From: Pipra filicauda | Lineage: Eukaryota > Chordata > Aves > Passeriformes > Pipridae | NCBI RefSeq assembly: GCF_003945595.2 | Contig: NW_024104304.1 | Coordinates: forward strand, 806,001-870,000 | Direction of reading: 5' to 3' | Length of the DNA: 64,000 nucleotides | Part shown: piece after piece, positions 1 to 12,600 of the stretch | How positions within the stretch are numbered: position 1 is the stretch's first letter | How the letters are laid out: each line of letters opens with the position of its first letter | Position numbers and translations under genes: made by a program | Notes under the pieces: generated by a model | Told to the model about the DNA's origin: nothing | Database searches by the model: none | Seen by the model: the letters and a program-made list of their open reading frames with translations, nothing else

Positions 1-1075
1 ACACTAATTAAGGAAAGAAACCCTCAGAAAGCCCCTTGAGAGAAGCTTCCCCCCAGAGAGCTCTGCCCTGTCCCACAGGCAGCCCTGCCGCCCTGCCAGC
101 CCAGCTCCGGGCTGCATTACTGACCTATGCAGCACATGACTTCCACCAGCCTGGCACTTTCGTCCTTTTCATCTTCATCAGACTGTCTCATTGCCCCCTC
201 CAAAAGTTCAGAGCTTCTTCTCTTTTCAGGGCAAAGGAGAGCCAAGGAGTGACCAGGACTTCTAGCTGACACAAAGTAGCAACACCCCTTTTTAAAAAAA
301 AAATAGAAGCAAACAGCCCATGTGCTGTCAGAGTAAGCAAAACTGCAAGCCCTCTGGCTTTAACTCAAATAAGAAATAAATTAAGCATCTGCATTTGTTT
401 GTTTTGAACTTTCAGGTGCATTAATACACATTTGAGTGCAAATGCTGAGCTTTCCAAACCAGGAAGTCTGTTTTTAATTCTACCAGCAGTGAACAGCAAG
501 GAAAGAGCGTCACCATGAACGCAGCAGCAGGAGCGCTGTTTAAGCTGAGGTAATTTAAGAATGCAGGTAAAGCAGGAGCTGCAGAAAGAAAGGACATCTT
601 CCTACATCATCTGTTATGTAGATCATCACAATAAACCCTCATTAGTTAATTAATCAACTTAAGTTTTTCTGCTTTTACCTATTATTGCAGACATTAATGT
701 GATGTATCAGACAAACTCAGTCTCCTGTACTTTATGTGCCTGGAAAGTGCCTCAACAAAATGTCTCCAGTCTTAATAAACTGACAACCTACTTCATGAAC
801 CTATACTACAATACAGAAGCATCTAAAGAGGCTCCAGATTAGAGTATCTGCACTTAAAAAACAGTTGCTGCAACTAAGGTCTCTTGCTCTGTGTTCTTGT
901 CATTCCTCAATTCCAGGCACAAATTCAGGGGCCAGGTCCTTCTAATACCAATATGAATCTCTATCACCTACATGGTTCACAGTGTCTGGAAATCAGGACA
1001 GTTTCTCTGGAAGAGAAACAGAACTATACCAAAGGCGGCACATGGCATTGATGCCTCTTCAGTGGTCTCCTACGG
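1..1075. other. Intronic sequence without recognised elements
   Basis: AT-rich sequence with an A run near 293 and no exon, repeat family or RNA gene that I recognise. The frame at 36-269 on the plus strand has no domain character. Confidence 0.6.
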
Positions 1076-1800
1076 AGAATCACAAACCCATTGAGCCTGG
1101 AAAAGATCTTTAAGATCATCAAGAGCAACAGTTAAGAAACAACTAAATCATGTCCCTAAGTGCCACATCTTCATGTCTTTTAAATCCCTCCAAGGATGGT
1201 AACTCAATTATTTCCCTGGGCAGCCTGTTTCAATGTTTGACAACTGTTCTGTGAAGAAATTCCTCCTATGTCCAACATGAACCTCCCTAGGCCATTTCCT
1301 CTTGATCTGTGACTTGTTACTTGGGAGAAGAGGCCAACACTCGCCTCACTACAACCTCCTTTCACGTAGTTGTAGAGAGTAACAAGGTCTCCCCTTAGGC
1401 TCCTTTTCTCCAGGCTAAACAACCCCAGTTCCCTCAGCCGTTCCTCATCAGACTTGTGCTCCAGACCCTTCACCAGCTCCATTACCCTTCTCTGGACACA
1501 CTCCAGAACCTCAATGTCTTTTTTGTAGTGCAGGGCCCAGAAACGGACACAGGATTCAAGGTGCAGCCTCACCAGTCCCAAGTCCAGAGGGACAATCACT
1601 TCCCCTGTCCTGCTGGCTGCATTATTTCTGATACAAGCCAAGATACCGCTGGCCTTCTTGGCCACCTGGGCACACTGCTGGCTCATGCTCAGTCCCTGTG
1701 GATCAGCACATGCAGGTCCTTTTCCACCAGGCAGCTTTCCAGCCACTCTGCCCCCAGCCTGTAGTGTTGCATGGGGTTGCTGTGACTCATGTGCAGAAGC
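1076..1800 (-). mobile_element. CR1 LINE fragment, 3' part of ORF2 and 3' UTR
   Basis: The minus strand encodes the C-terminal region of the CR1 reverse transcriptase polyprotein, with characteristic phrases [52 protein letters not shown] and [14 protein letters not shown]. The reading frame changes near 1690-1700 (the first phrase lies in a different frame from the second) and again near 1290, where a few codons are also missing, so the copy is long dead. The 3' UTR follows to about 1076 and ends in GTGATTCT, like the terminal octamer repeats of CR1. It lies in the same orientation as DST. The 5' limit near 1800 is approximate; the open frame runs on to about 1940 but no longer looks like CR1. 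Confidence 0.9.
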
Positions 1801-3114
1801 CACTGAGTGCTCCTCTCTACCTGAAGGCATACATGAAATCTTCTCTGAGCAATCACAGCAGATGCCACCAGCTTGCATGAGCAAGCTTGTCTCCACTTTT
1901 CTCCACACCAACGTAAAAATATGCAAAATAAGTGCAGCAATACAAACTCCTCAGTTTCCAGATGAGCTGCAAATTTCTACGCTTCTTTCTCTGATATTTT
2001 CACCATTAGAATGAAGTCTGGAATTCCTACACCTAGTGACAGACTTACTAAAAAAAAAATAAATCTCCTTTTCTTCATCAGCTTCTAGTATTGTTGTTAT
2101 GTTTGCTTCTCTGCTGAATTTGTTTGCCTGCATGAATGGCCAGATAGTTAACAGGTTTTTCTACTTTTGTCCAGGTATTTACAAAAGCCCTGAAAGGCAT
2201 TTTTCCTATGTTTATATAAGAAAGCTCATATAATACTCATAAAACTCACTTATATTTACATTCACGTATAAATGCACTATTTTTCTGCACAAATTGTTGC
2301 TATAATACCTATTTATATTAAACTCAAAAAACTGTGTTAAAAGAACATTATTAGGGTTGCAAAGGGAAGCACTCAAAAGTAGAGTTATAACGAACTGACT
2401 GTGAAACCTTAATACAACCTTCTAATATACATTATATTTAATTACACGGCCATTTAGTATTTTTTAAAGAGATTACTGTCTACATCATAGAAGAAATGCT
2501 ACTTATTTAAGGAACAGTTACTCAATGTGTTTCATGTTGTTATAGAATATGAAGCACCATACCTATTCACTCATCATTTTTCAAGCTCTGAAGACAAAAT
2601 TCATTTCACAACAGGTTTTCCTCTGGTATTCCTAAATTTCCTTCTGTAAGCTAGACCCTGGTGTTGCAACATCACCTTCAAAAAATAGCCAATAATTAAC
2701 GTATGAACTCTTGGGAAAACATTTGGTTTAGGACATTACTCAGAATCACAAACTACGTAAGAAGTAGGGGATAAATCCAATTCTCCAGTCTGTGCTGAAA
2801 CAAATGATCTTGGAGGCTCCTGCTTGACCAAACTTGACCTTAACTTCTCACAGGCCTTCCATGTCTGTACCAAATATTCATTCTTGCTTGTTAATTAAGG
2901 ACCAGGGGACATCCAACAAACCCACCACAATCTGAAACAGTCTCCAGGGAAGGCAGCATCTCAGTTCAAACAAGTCTAGTTTGGGAAGTTAAAACTACAT
3001 GTTTTTCCATATGGAAGGGTTAAATAATCTCAATGACAGGATCTTCCATACCACAAGTGGGTCTTCATAACTATCACTGGGTTTAAACTACTCCTACCTG
3101 TAGGCCTTGTATAT
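1801..3114. other. Intronic sequence between the CR1 and RTE elements
   Basis: AT-rich sequence. The first 140 bases continue an open frame from the CR1 fragment but lose its resemblance. The rest holds no recognisable feature, and no RTE endonuclease sequence is visible before about 3115. Confidence 0.55.
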
Positions 3115-5203
3115 CAATTCTTACTATATGAAACAATAAAAGCAGCCTTTCGTCTTGCATGCAGCAAGCTCCAACAGAAACTCTGTGACATCCAGAACAA
3201 GCGGTGGATCGATCTAGTTGAGAAAACACAATTATGCGCAGATAAAGGTGATCACAGAGGATTCTATGAGGCCTTGAAAACAGCATATGGGCCTACATAC
3301 CAAGTCCAAAGTCCTCTACTCAGCGCAGATGGTCAAACGCTTCTGACAGATAAAACCTCCATTCTGAATTGATGGTCTGAACACTTTCAGACTCTTTTCA
3401 GTACCAACCGTGTAGTCCAAGACTCAGCAATTCAGTCCATCTCACAACAACCGGAGAAGAATGAATTGGATATTGCCCCCACTTTGGGAGAAACCCTTAA
3501 GGCCATACAGCAGGTGAAAATTGGCAAGGCAGTTGGGGATGATGGAATTCCACCTGAAGTCTGGAAACATGGGGGCTTTGCACTCCATGCTAAATTTCAT
3601 GAGTTCATACTATGCTGTTGGGAACTAGGCAAACTACCATCTGACCTTCGTGATGCAATCATCATCACCTTGTATAAGAAGAAAGGAATTAAATCAGACT
3701 GTTCAAAATACTTTGGTATTACTCTGCTCTCCATTGCTGGCAAAATCCTGGCAAGAATACTCTTGAACAGACTAATACCTGCTATAGCAGAAGGAATTCT
3801 ACCTGAAAGCCAATGTGGTTTCAGGGCCAACAGGAGAACCACAGACATGGTATTTGTTCTCAGACAACTGCAAGAGAAGTGTAGGGAACAGAACAAAGGT
3901 CTCTATGTAACCTTTGTTGATCTCACCAAGGCTTTCGATACCGTGAGCAGAAAAGGTCTATGGCAGATTTTGGAACATTTAGGATGTCCTCCCAAGTTCC
4001 TTAAAATGATCATCTCACTCCATGAGGATCAGCACGGCCAAGTCAGATATGGCAATGCACTTTCTGAACCCTTTCTAATTACCAATGGCGTGAAACAAGG
4101 TTGTGTTCTTGCACCAACTCTATTCACAATCTTTTTCAACATGATGCTCCAAAGGGCCACTGCAGACCTCGATGATCAGGACGGTATCTACATTCAATAC
4201 TGTACTGATGGAAGCCTATTCAACCTAAGGCAACTGAAGGCCCACACTAAGACCTTAAATCATCTTGTCCGGGAGCTGCTTTATGCTGATGATGCCGCCC
4301 TTGTGGCCCACACAGAAGCAGCTCTGCAGCATTTAACATCCTGCTGTGCAGATGCTGCTGAGCTCTTTGGGCTGGAAGTCAGCTTAAAGAAGACAGAAGG
4401 TCTCTATCAACCTGCACCTCAGGAAGTCTTCCATCATCCCCATATCACCATTGGCAAATCAGAGCTCAAATCAGTCCAGCAGTTTAATTACATTGGTAGC
4501 CTCATCTCCTCAGATGGTAAGATTGACAGAGAGATAGACAACAGGTTAGCAAAGGCATATAGTGCTTTTGGAAAACTCCATAAAAGAGTTTTGTAAAATA
4601 AACACTTAAAGAAAAGTACAAAGATCAGTGTTTACAGAGCCATAGTGCTGTCTACTCTCTTATATGGTTCTGAATCATGGGTCATCTACCACCACCACCT
4701 GCATCTCTTAGAACTCTTCCATCAACGCTGTCTCCATACAATCCTAAACATCCACTGGTCAGATTATGTGACCAATACATCTGTTCTAGAACAAGCAGCA
4801 GTCACAAGTATTGAGGCCATGTTACTGAGAACACAGTTGCATTGGGCAGGACACGTCTCAAGGATGAAGGACCACCACCTCCCTAAGATCTTGCTCTGTG
4901 GTGAACTTGCCACTGGCTGCCGCAAGAGAAGAGCCCCAAAGAGAAGATACAAGGACTCCCTGAAACAACATCTCAGCCTTGGCCATATTGATCAACATAA
5001 CTGGTCTACTCTGGCCTCAAATCAGGAGGCCTGGAGACACACCATCTATAATGCTGCAGGATCACTCTTGAGGAAAAAAGACAACGCACCTGGTAAGGTG
5101 CACAGTTTAAACACAGAAGATGAAAGATAGTATGGGCATGGAGCAAGGGAGAGACATGGTCCACATGTGAGAAGGAAAAATTATATACATATATATATAT
5201 AGT
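3115..5203 (+). mobile_element. 5'-truncated RTE-clade LINE, probably AviRTE
   Basis: The element carries the reverse transcriptase and C-terminal part of an RTE-type LINE polyprotein. The apurinic-type endonuclease domain that should precede it is absent, so the copy is 5' truncated, as is usual for LINEs. The 3' end runs into an AT microsatellite at about 5186-5203, in keeping with the short simple-repeat tails of RTE elements. Phrases such as RWIDLVEKTQLCADKGD, SQCGFRANRRTTDMVFVLRQ, TNGVKQGCVLAPTLF and HWSDYVTNTSVLEQA match my memory of AviRTE, a family shared by certain birds and filarial nematodes. The RTE clade is secure; the AviRTE name is a strong guess from remembered sequence. The element lies antisense to DST in its intron. 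The 5' boundary is accurate to a few tens of bases. Confidence 0.85.
3121..5130 (+). pseudogene. Reverse transcriptase polyprotein of the RTE element (two in-frame stops)
   Basis: A single frame stays aligned for 2010 bp and is interrupted only by TGA at 3370-3372 and TAA at 4594-4596; a terminal TAG follows at 5128-5130. The segment before the first stop is the linker between endonuclease and polymerase. Between the stops lies the polymerase: VDLTKAFDTVSR at about 3919-3954 holds the first catalytic Asp, GVKQGCVLAP follows, and YADD at 4282-4293 is the active-site motif, intact. After the second stop come LLYGSESWV and the C-terminal region ending near WRHTIYNAAGS. After about 5078 the protein no longer resembles the family, perhaps through a late frame disruption. 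The first stop directly precedes a Trp codon (N-stop-W). Enzymatic activity is not possible from this copy as it stands, given the stops and missing endonuclease. Confidence 0.88.
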
Positions 5204-5326
5204 TAATGAGTCTAGATAGCAAAATCTGAATAAGAGATTTTCAGATCTTCAGACAAGATAATGATGGTGTTTCACCCTGTTGAAAGAATTGTCAAAAAGA
5301 ACCCCAAGATGCAGTAGGACAGACAA

Positions 5327-5348
5327 GGATTACTCAAAGGAGTAATCC
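5327..5348 (+). repeat. Perfect 9-bp inverted repeat
   Basis: GGATTACTC and its exact complement GAGTAATCC are separated by AAAG. A nearby imperfect duplication of the GGAGTAAT...CTATTTAAGAA phrase follows at 5340-5380. It lies about 130 bp downstream of the RTE element and may be its flank or unrelated. Confidence 0.8.
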
Positions 5349-6638
5349 TATTTAAGAAGGGAGTAATACTATTTAAGAAATGCAAGATAAAATGAATGCT
5401 GTTAGGTATTCATAAGTAAGGCACAAACTCCTGAAATGCATTGTCTAATTGAGGCTCACTTCAAAATTATGAAAGCCTAAACCCCTCTTTTAAAGTCTCA
5501 TTTCATTCATGTTAAGTTCCTTCATCTCTCTTTCCTACTTTTTGCTTTTTTGCCATCACTCCCTCCTTCATGATAAGCTTCAACTACAACTCATCTGACT
5601 CATGGATGTGAAGTTTCAACTACCACTGATGCGTTCCACACATGTATAAGGAGGCATGAAAGATATACGAATATATCTGCAGATATACAAATGCATTTTC
5701 AGAGAAAAAGATAAGGCACAAGGTGCTTCTTTCTCACTTTGCTACTCCCAAATATCTAAAATTTGGAACTGATGCAATGCCACAGAGGGTTAGTTATGCA
5801 AGAAGGATATCCATCAGCACCAGAAGAACCTAAGGGAAAGTGCTCACATCCAAAATATTTATTATTTATGTTTAAACCCTTGAAGAAAAACTTGCATTAT
5901 GTGCTAGTGTTTCCATCACTGCTTGCAATCTTTTAACCACAACCTGCCCAAGGATGGGAAAAGCCCCACTAGATCCTTCTCCTACTTCTACCAAGGCATT
6001 CACTACCAGATGCTCTCAGAGAAGGACACTGAAGTCAAACTGTGGGTACCCCAATGTGTCACACAATCAACTGCTATCCTCACAAACAGAAATCAACAAT
6101 TGACATCATCTACCCTGTGTTTTTCCAGAAAATATATCCCACTCAATTATTGCCCCTCTGATGAGGTCTGCACTTATATGGCAAGGTTCCTTCAAAAGAA
6201 GAGCTCCTCTTCTGCATATTCCTATCAGGCAAATCATCGACGCTTAGAAAGCTTCACTTTTATGTCTTGTCACATCATATATGTGCATAGTTATGGAAGC
6301 ATTTCAAATTTACTACTATCCTGAGTTTTGCATTGTTAATTTAAATAGCAATGAAATATAAATTCAGTTTAGGTCTTCTAATTTTTCTGGCTGTTCCAGT
6401 TATTCTGTAAGAATTTAAGTCTCTCTCCAGTTTCATTTCCTCTGAAAACCAAACAGATTTCTTACGCACTGGAATGAAAGGTCAAGTATACAGTTGGTCT
6501 GATGACAAAGATGAATCAGGATAAAATTTCTCCCTATTTATTCTAAAATCTGATGCCCCGTCATGCTCTATTTTTATTAACTCTGAACTATATGCACCAA
6601 AAGCTGAGGATGAACTAGAAATTATGTGGTTTTCCTGG

Positions 6639-6696
6639 AATTTCAGTCAAATAAGTCAACTAAGTCAAATAATTTCAGTCAAATAAGTCAACTAAG
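6639..6696 (+). repeat. Tandem duplication, period 32 bp
   Basis: A 26-bp block beginning AATTTCAGTCAAATAAGTCA occurs at 6639-6664 and again, identical, at 6671-6696. The 6 bp between them repeat the local TCAAAT pattern. Confidence 0.9.
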
Positions 6697-9600
6697 ACCT
6701 GACTGTGAATTTAACAGCTCAACTTTACTAAGTAAAACCCCTATCGGCTCCTATGTCATTAGAGTTCTGCCTTCATGAAATAAAAAACAATCAATGTTTA
6801 GAATCTCTGATATATTTTTCAAACAGAATATTTTTATTTCTCTTTCACAAAACAGTATTGCAAATTTTACTTGCCAAATCATTTCTGTGGGTATGCATTC
6901 AGCTGTAAAAATGCAAATGTTTTCAGAAAAAAAATCTTCTTTTAAAAAGTGAGCAATGTAATCTGTAGACTGAATGTGAACTAAATTTGGCAACAGACAT
7001 AAATGCATCAAAGTTTGGCAAGTGCTCAATTTTATAGAAGTTGGGAAGAAAACACATATTAAAAATGACAAAGACTGAAAAAAAACTGGGAAACTTCAGC
7101 ATTTTTTTGCATTACATTCAGCTGTTGCCCATCACATGGGCTTCCTAATGAAGTTGTCTTGACAGCAACAGCTGCAAACAGAATGCAAAGATGTTATCCT
7201 TTCATCTGTGTTTTACTTGATACATGTTTGTTCACCCAGCTCCAGTGAGCAGCTTCCCAGTCTTGCAAGTGAGGTAATGAAACAAAACCGGAGATTAATT
7301 GATGGAGAGAAGACTTAAAATATAGAAGTTAAAATGTTGTGATCTGGGACAACACTTATTTTCGAAACTCTGCAATTCATTATAACTAAGTACCAGGATA
7401 ATCTGTTTGATTAATATGTCTACCTATTAAAATCTGAAATTAATTGCTTTGGTATGTTAGCAGTATACTTCCAATGAAATTAAAAGACTTGGGAAATAAA
7501 GTCTTTAGTCACCTACAAACTGTTCTATTTGAGGCTTTGCAAAATACAAAGCAAAATACAGCGCTCTGTCTGAAAGATATCTTGCTGTAAAAGAAATTTT
7601 GACTCATGCCCACAACAATCTGTTAATTGATTAGATGGGCTTATCAAGTTCTCAAATATAGAGTCAACAATAAAATCATACCATTAGCTGCACCGTTCCC
7701 TCCAGCTACACACACAGCAGTTCATGTTTTCTTTCTCACACAAAAGGTCCAATTCCATAAGCAAACAAGTAAGCACAGTTTTCCTGAGTCTATGTAAGGT
7801 CCAGATCTAGCAGAACTCCATGAAGCAACCAGGAGAAGACTTCATTGGAGTCTGGGGATCTCAAACTACCCAGACATCTTAGGTACAACTTGCCTCCTGG
7901 CCTCATGGAAGACCTCGGGCTCCTGTTGACAGACTCTGGACATTCTTTAACAAGCTACTTTGGGTAACCGCAGTAAACCAGTTGTACCTGAGACCATGAA
8001 TTCACACCCCAGGTCACAGACAGATTTTTCAGCTTATGAACAGCTGCTGTGGTTAAACTCTTACCGATTTCCAAAGTAGCTGCTTTGTAAATATATCAGA
8101 TCACGCATGACAGCATGAATGTCAGATGCGTTTGACTAACATCAATATTCATAATCCAGACTGACATAACTGATATCAAAAGATATTTGCTGAAACAAAT
8201 AGACAGAAGGCACAACAAATAATATTGTTCTATAGTTTGCTAAAAAACACAACAAGACTTTTTGATATTTTTGGAGGTCAGAGTTTAATCCTAATTACAG
8301 ATGAAGGAGCAACCACAGAACTTCCATTGACTCTGACAGAGCTATGACCACCTTCAAAATCAAGACCATATGCAGACAAAACCACATAAAAAAAAAATCA
8401 AAACTGTAAGAATGATTGGTTCACCATTTAAGCTTATCATATTCTGTAATGCACCACACCTCAACCCTACAAATGCAGGTGAACACAAAACCACAATAGG
8501 CAGTAAATAAATGCTTTGTTCTGAAAACATTCAAAAATTTGCTAATTGCACACCCATCTGGCTCAATAAGAAACTGCACTCAAAGTCTCACTTGGACCAT
8601 TTTCTGCCACTACTTTTCATCTATGCTTGAAGCAGGATGAACAATTCAACTGTCCTACACCTAAAACACTGCATTAAATCTCTGCAGGCTTGCCTGGCTT
8701 TACCATCCTATGTACAAGGTGGTATGTAAAACTTAAACTACTGGAACAAGAGTTATACTTCTGGTATGATTTGCAGCAACATAAATTAGGGATTTCCACA
8801 AAAGTATGGAAGAAAAATTGCTATATGTGTGCACATACATCAAAATCAAGAAGAATCCCAAAGGATGATTCATAGGATCCCAGGCAGCCAGCCCTTTGTA
8901 GCATTAGCCTAGTTAAGTAGCTACCTCACATCAGAAGAGAGGTGCGAAATAAGCTCAAAAAGCAATTCTCTAGTGTCTTCCAGTCCCAGCAACGAGTGTT
9001 CCAAAAGGTTTAGAACCACAGAATAAACAAGGTTCCCAGCCCCTGAAAGTTGATAGCTGAAGAATTAAACAAGAAATCAACAAGACATACAAGCAGACCA
9101 CAGGAGGTACACAAGGGTATAATATTTCACTTAGGAAGGAAAAAACCCAAATCAATATAGCCTTCAACTTCCTTATTTAGGCTTTTAAAAAACATCATTA
9201 ACCAACTCAGATTAACTAAAGTCACATAACAAAACATTCTTCTCCTCTGCAGCACTACAGAGCTCCATGTCTACTTCTTTTGTGCCCAGAAAATCACTCC
9301 TGGGCAAGTACTGCACTAGCACAATACCCTGTGAACAAAACTCCCAAAGCTCAGTGACCTTCTAATGTATTTCCTTTTGTGCAGACCTCTCCCTGAAGCC
9401 CTATAGCAGGACAGAAGTTTAACTGTTGCAAAGAAAGCAACAAAGCAAAACTGCACAGATAGCAACGAGCAGTACTGAAAAACTATTATGAGAATTAAAG
9501 ATTTTCAATTTGATTCAATTTTCAGTATTATTTTACTTCTTCCCTTTATATGAAAGAGAACACCCATGTGCAAACATCAGCTCCAGCTATCAAGACACAT

Positions 9601-12600
9601 AAAACATTCACATAGTCCAACAAAATATTCAGCAGACGTAACCTTGTCCTGCAAAGTGTATTGCAGCACCCCTTGACTTGTGGCTGGATCACCCCATTTT
9701 AGATTTTAAAAGTCTATTAAAAAAAAGCAAACCAAAGTTTGGGAGGTTGGTTGTTGGGTTTTTGAGTAATCAAGGAAGTTCTGATATAAATTAAAAAGAA
9801 ATTATACACTGCTAGATGACAGCTTATATATTTTAAAATGTTGATACAAATTTTAGAAGAAATCCCACACTGGAAAGATATGCCTAACCAAACAGCAGAG
9901 GCTTATGAGACTAAAGCCTATTTCATCAATCCAGTGCGAACCCAGGTCACAGCAATAAGCATCACTGCACTAAGAAAACTGCAGTCATTTTCCCCAAGCC
10001 CCTGGAAGCCAGCAGAGATCTATGCTGACTTTGTGTACTACTGTCCTTTGATGAAGTCCTCCTGCTTTGCTTTTTATATTCTCCCTTGGAGAAAAAGCAG
10101 TGGGATACATTCGAAGAAATCCATGGAAAGGTCCTGAGAGAAGAAAAGAAGACCCAGAATAGCATTCCCTTTGCAAACAGTTCAGCTGGTCTTTCAGGTC
10201 CTGTGCTTCCATGACTGTACTAACTTCAGACTGCCTCAGAGCATGAAGAACTGGAGGGAGAGCAGCAATGTTTCCATGTGACAAACACCACTCTGAACAG
10301 CTATTTCCTCAGTACCACCTTAGACTCTGATACTTTAATGTAACACACGAAGTACATGAATATACTCACTAACAGAATCAAGAGAGCTTGAAAAGAGGGA
10401 ATATGAGCAGAGACCTGTGCTGCTAGGTTTGGCTAAATCGGTAGGTCTTTCTCCCCCACTGATCCTCACACATTGTGATACATTGATATTCAAGGAGATT
10501 AATTTGGTTTTCATGTGGTATCAAAATAACAGGAACATGAATCAGAATCACTGTGCATTAAAACAAAAATACATCTCACCAGCTGATGTTTACGCCACAG
10601 ACATATATGATATTGCTCCTCATTCATCTCCACCAGCACACTCACCCATTGTTCTCCCTTCAGTTCCATGAACAATTAAAGATTCTCCTCCACCACAAAG
10701 AAATGTAAAAATAACTACTAGGGTGTTTTCTGTGTTGTAGGAGGACAAAGAAAACACACACGCTCTGAAATCACAGACTTGTAGAAATTTAATGCCAACT
10801 CCCATAAAAAAAATAGTAAAATATTAAAATAAAAAAGTATCCCAGCCAATTTCATTATAAGACTTGGCCTAAAGAAAACAGTCGACTCTTAAAACAAGTC
10901 TACAATAATTTGGAAGTTTCACTGACTGCTTTTCTTGATTATCACACAAACCCAAAGTAAACACTTTCACTGAGTTGAACTGTTGTGAGTATATTTTGTG
11001 TCTCACAAAATATCTACAGTCCTAATCCACTTCATATAGACTTACCTGTTCTTAATGAAACAAACAACCCACCTATGCTAGTAAAAGAGGTAAACCACAA
11101 TTTCATAATGTGGCTATGCTGGTGCAATTAAGTTAAGTGTAAGAGCTGTGAACTCAGGACAGAAAAAGAAATAATAGTACTAATTTAGTCACACATAAAT
11201 TACCCTGCAATAATTATCACTCTTTCTGAAAATTAATTTCCACATACAAACAGCTAATTAAAATGGCATATTTTATTAAATTAGTCCTTTCCTTCCCACA
11301 TTCATGGCCACATGTACTGATTAAGAAAATACAGTAAGTACCATTTGAATCATCCATTATGATGACGCAAAATTTATCAAGTCCTGCAATAATACTAAAA
11401 CTTATTGAACAAGGGCTCAGCGGAGCTTTGGGATGATACTAGGGCAGGTCTTCATTAAACTGACTAGAACCACCTAAATGCCCCTTCCCATCTAACTGCA
11501 CCACCACAGCCAGCCTGTTAGGAATTCTACTCAGAGGTGCAGGCACCAAGGCAGCTATGAAGGAGCTGGGACACCTTTGCTCTTCTGATCCCCTGGAGTT
11601 TGGGACACCTAAACTCACAAGGTCCATGGACCTCTGACGACTTTATATGATTACTAGCTCTCTGCTGTCCCACAGATAAGACAAGTGTCACCACAGATTG
11701 AGATTTTAAGGTTTCAAGGAGGTGAAAAGGTCACTTCTGAGAACTCACTGCCATGCATAAAAAACAGCTGATAAGGACCACCACAAGAACTACAGAGAAA
11801 GGGAGTTTTGAAAATGGTACTCTCTGAAGAACAGGAAAATTTAAGGAATGAGAAATGATACGGCAGAGAGAGCTGTGAGTGGCACTGGAGATAAAGACAA
11901 GAAGCTGATATGTTAAATAGTGGAAGAAGAGGATTCCAGGACAGTAATATACAAAAGATAATGATTTCAGTGAACACACATGTTGAAATGACTTGTTCAG
12001 CTTGGCATCTGGAATAGCAAAAAGATGGATCCTGTGGCAGTCAGTACAGGACTCAGACCTCTCTGGAGATCAGCTTACGCTGCATGCACAGAAAGAAAGG
12101 CAGGGTTCCAGAAACACTCCTTAGTCTGACACTACAGAATAAAAGCTCAAGAGTCACATGTTTCAGCCTTAGCGACTGTAAGTGGTCTCAACTGTGATCA
12201 AAATAAAAGAAAAAAACAAGGTGGTTGAACTTGGTTCAACACAAGGTGGGGAAGTTTGTGGATCAATATAACAGGAAGTTTTATTTTGGCTGTATTTCAC
12301 CCAAGGGGATGGTAAGGCAAACAGGAAATACAAAAGATGGGGCAAACCATAACTGAATCATCTTCACTATAGCAAGAGATAAAGTCACAAGGATGCATAA
12401 AACCACCCAGAAATACTAAACAGGAGGTAAGACCACCAAGGGGTCAACACAGTCTCAAAGGAGTAAGGAAAATAAAGACAAGGAGGACTCCGTTCAAAGA
12501 AAAGTCACTGGAACAACCAAAGAGAGAGCAAAAAAAAAAAAGCAAGGGAGGAAGGGGAGCACAGTTAGTTGTTTCAATGTAGTCATGGAGGTCAAAGAAG

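Noticed and set aside
1456..2014. Plus-strand open frames over the CR1 fragment
   Set aside because: They are antisense shadows of the CR1 coding region.
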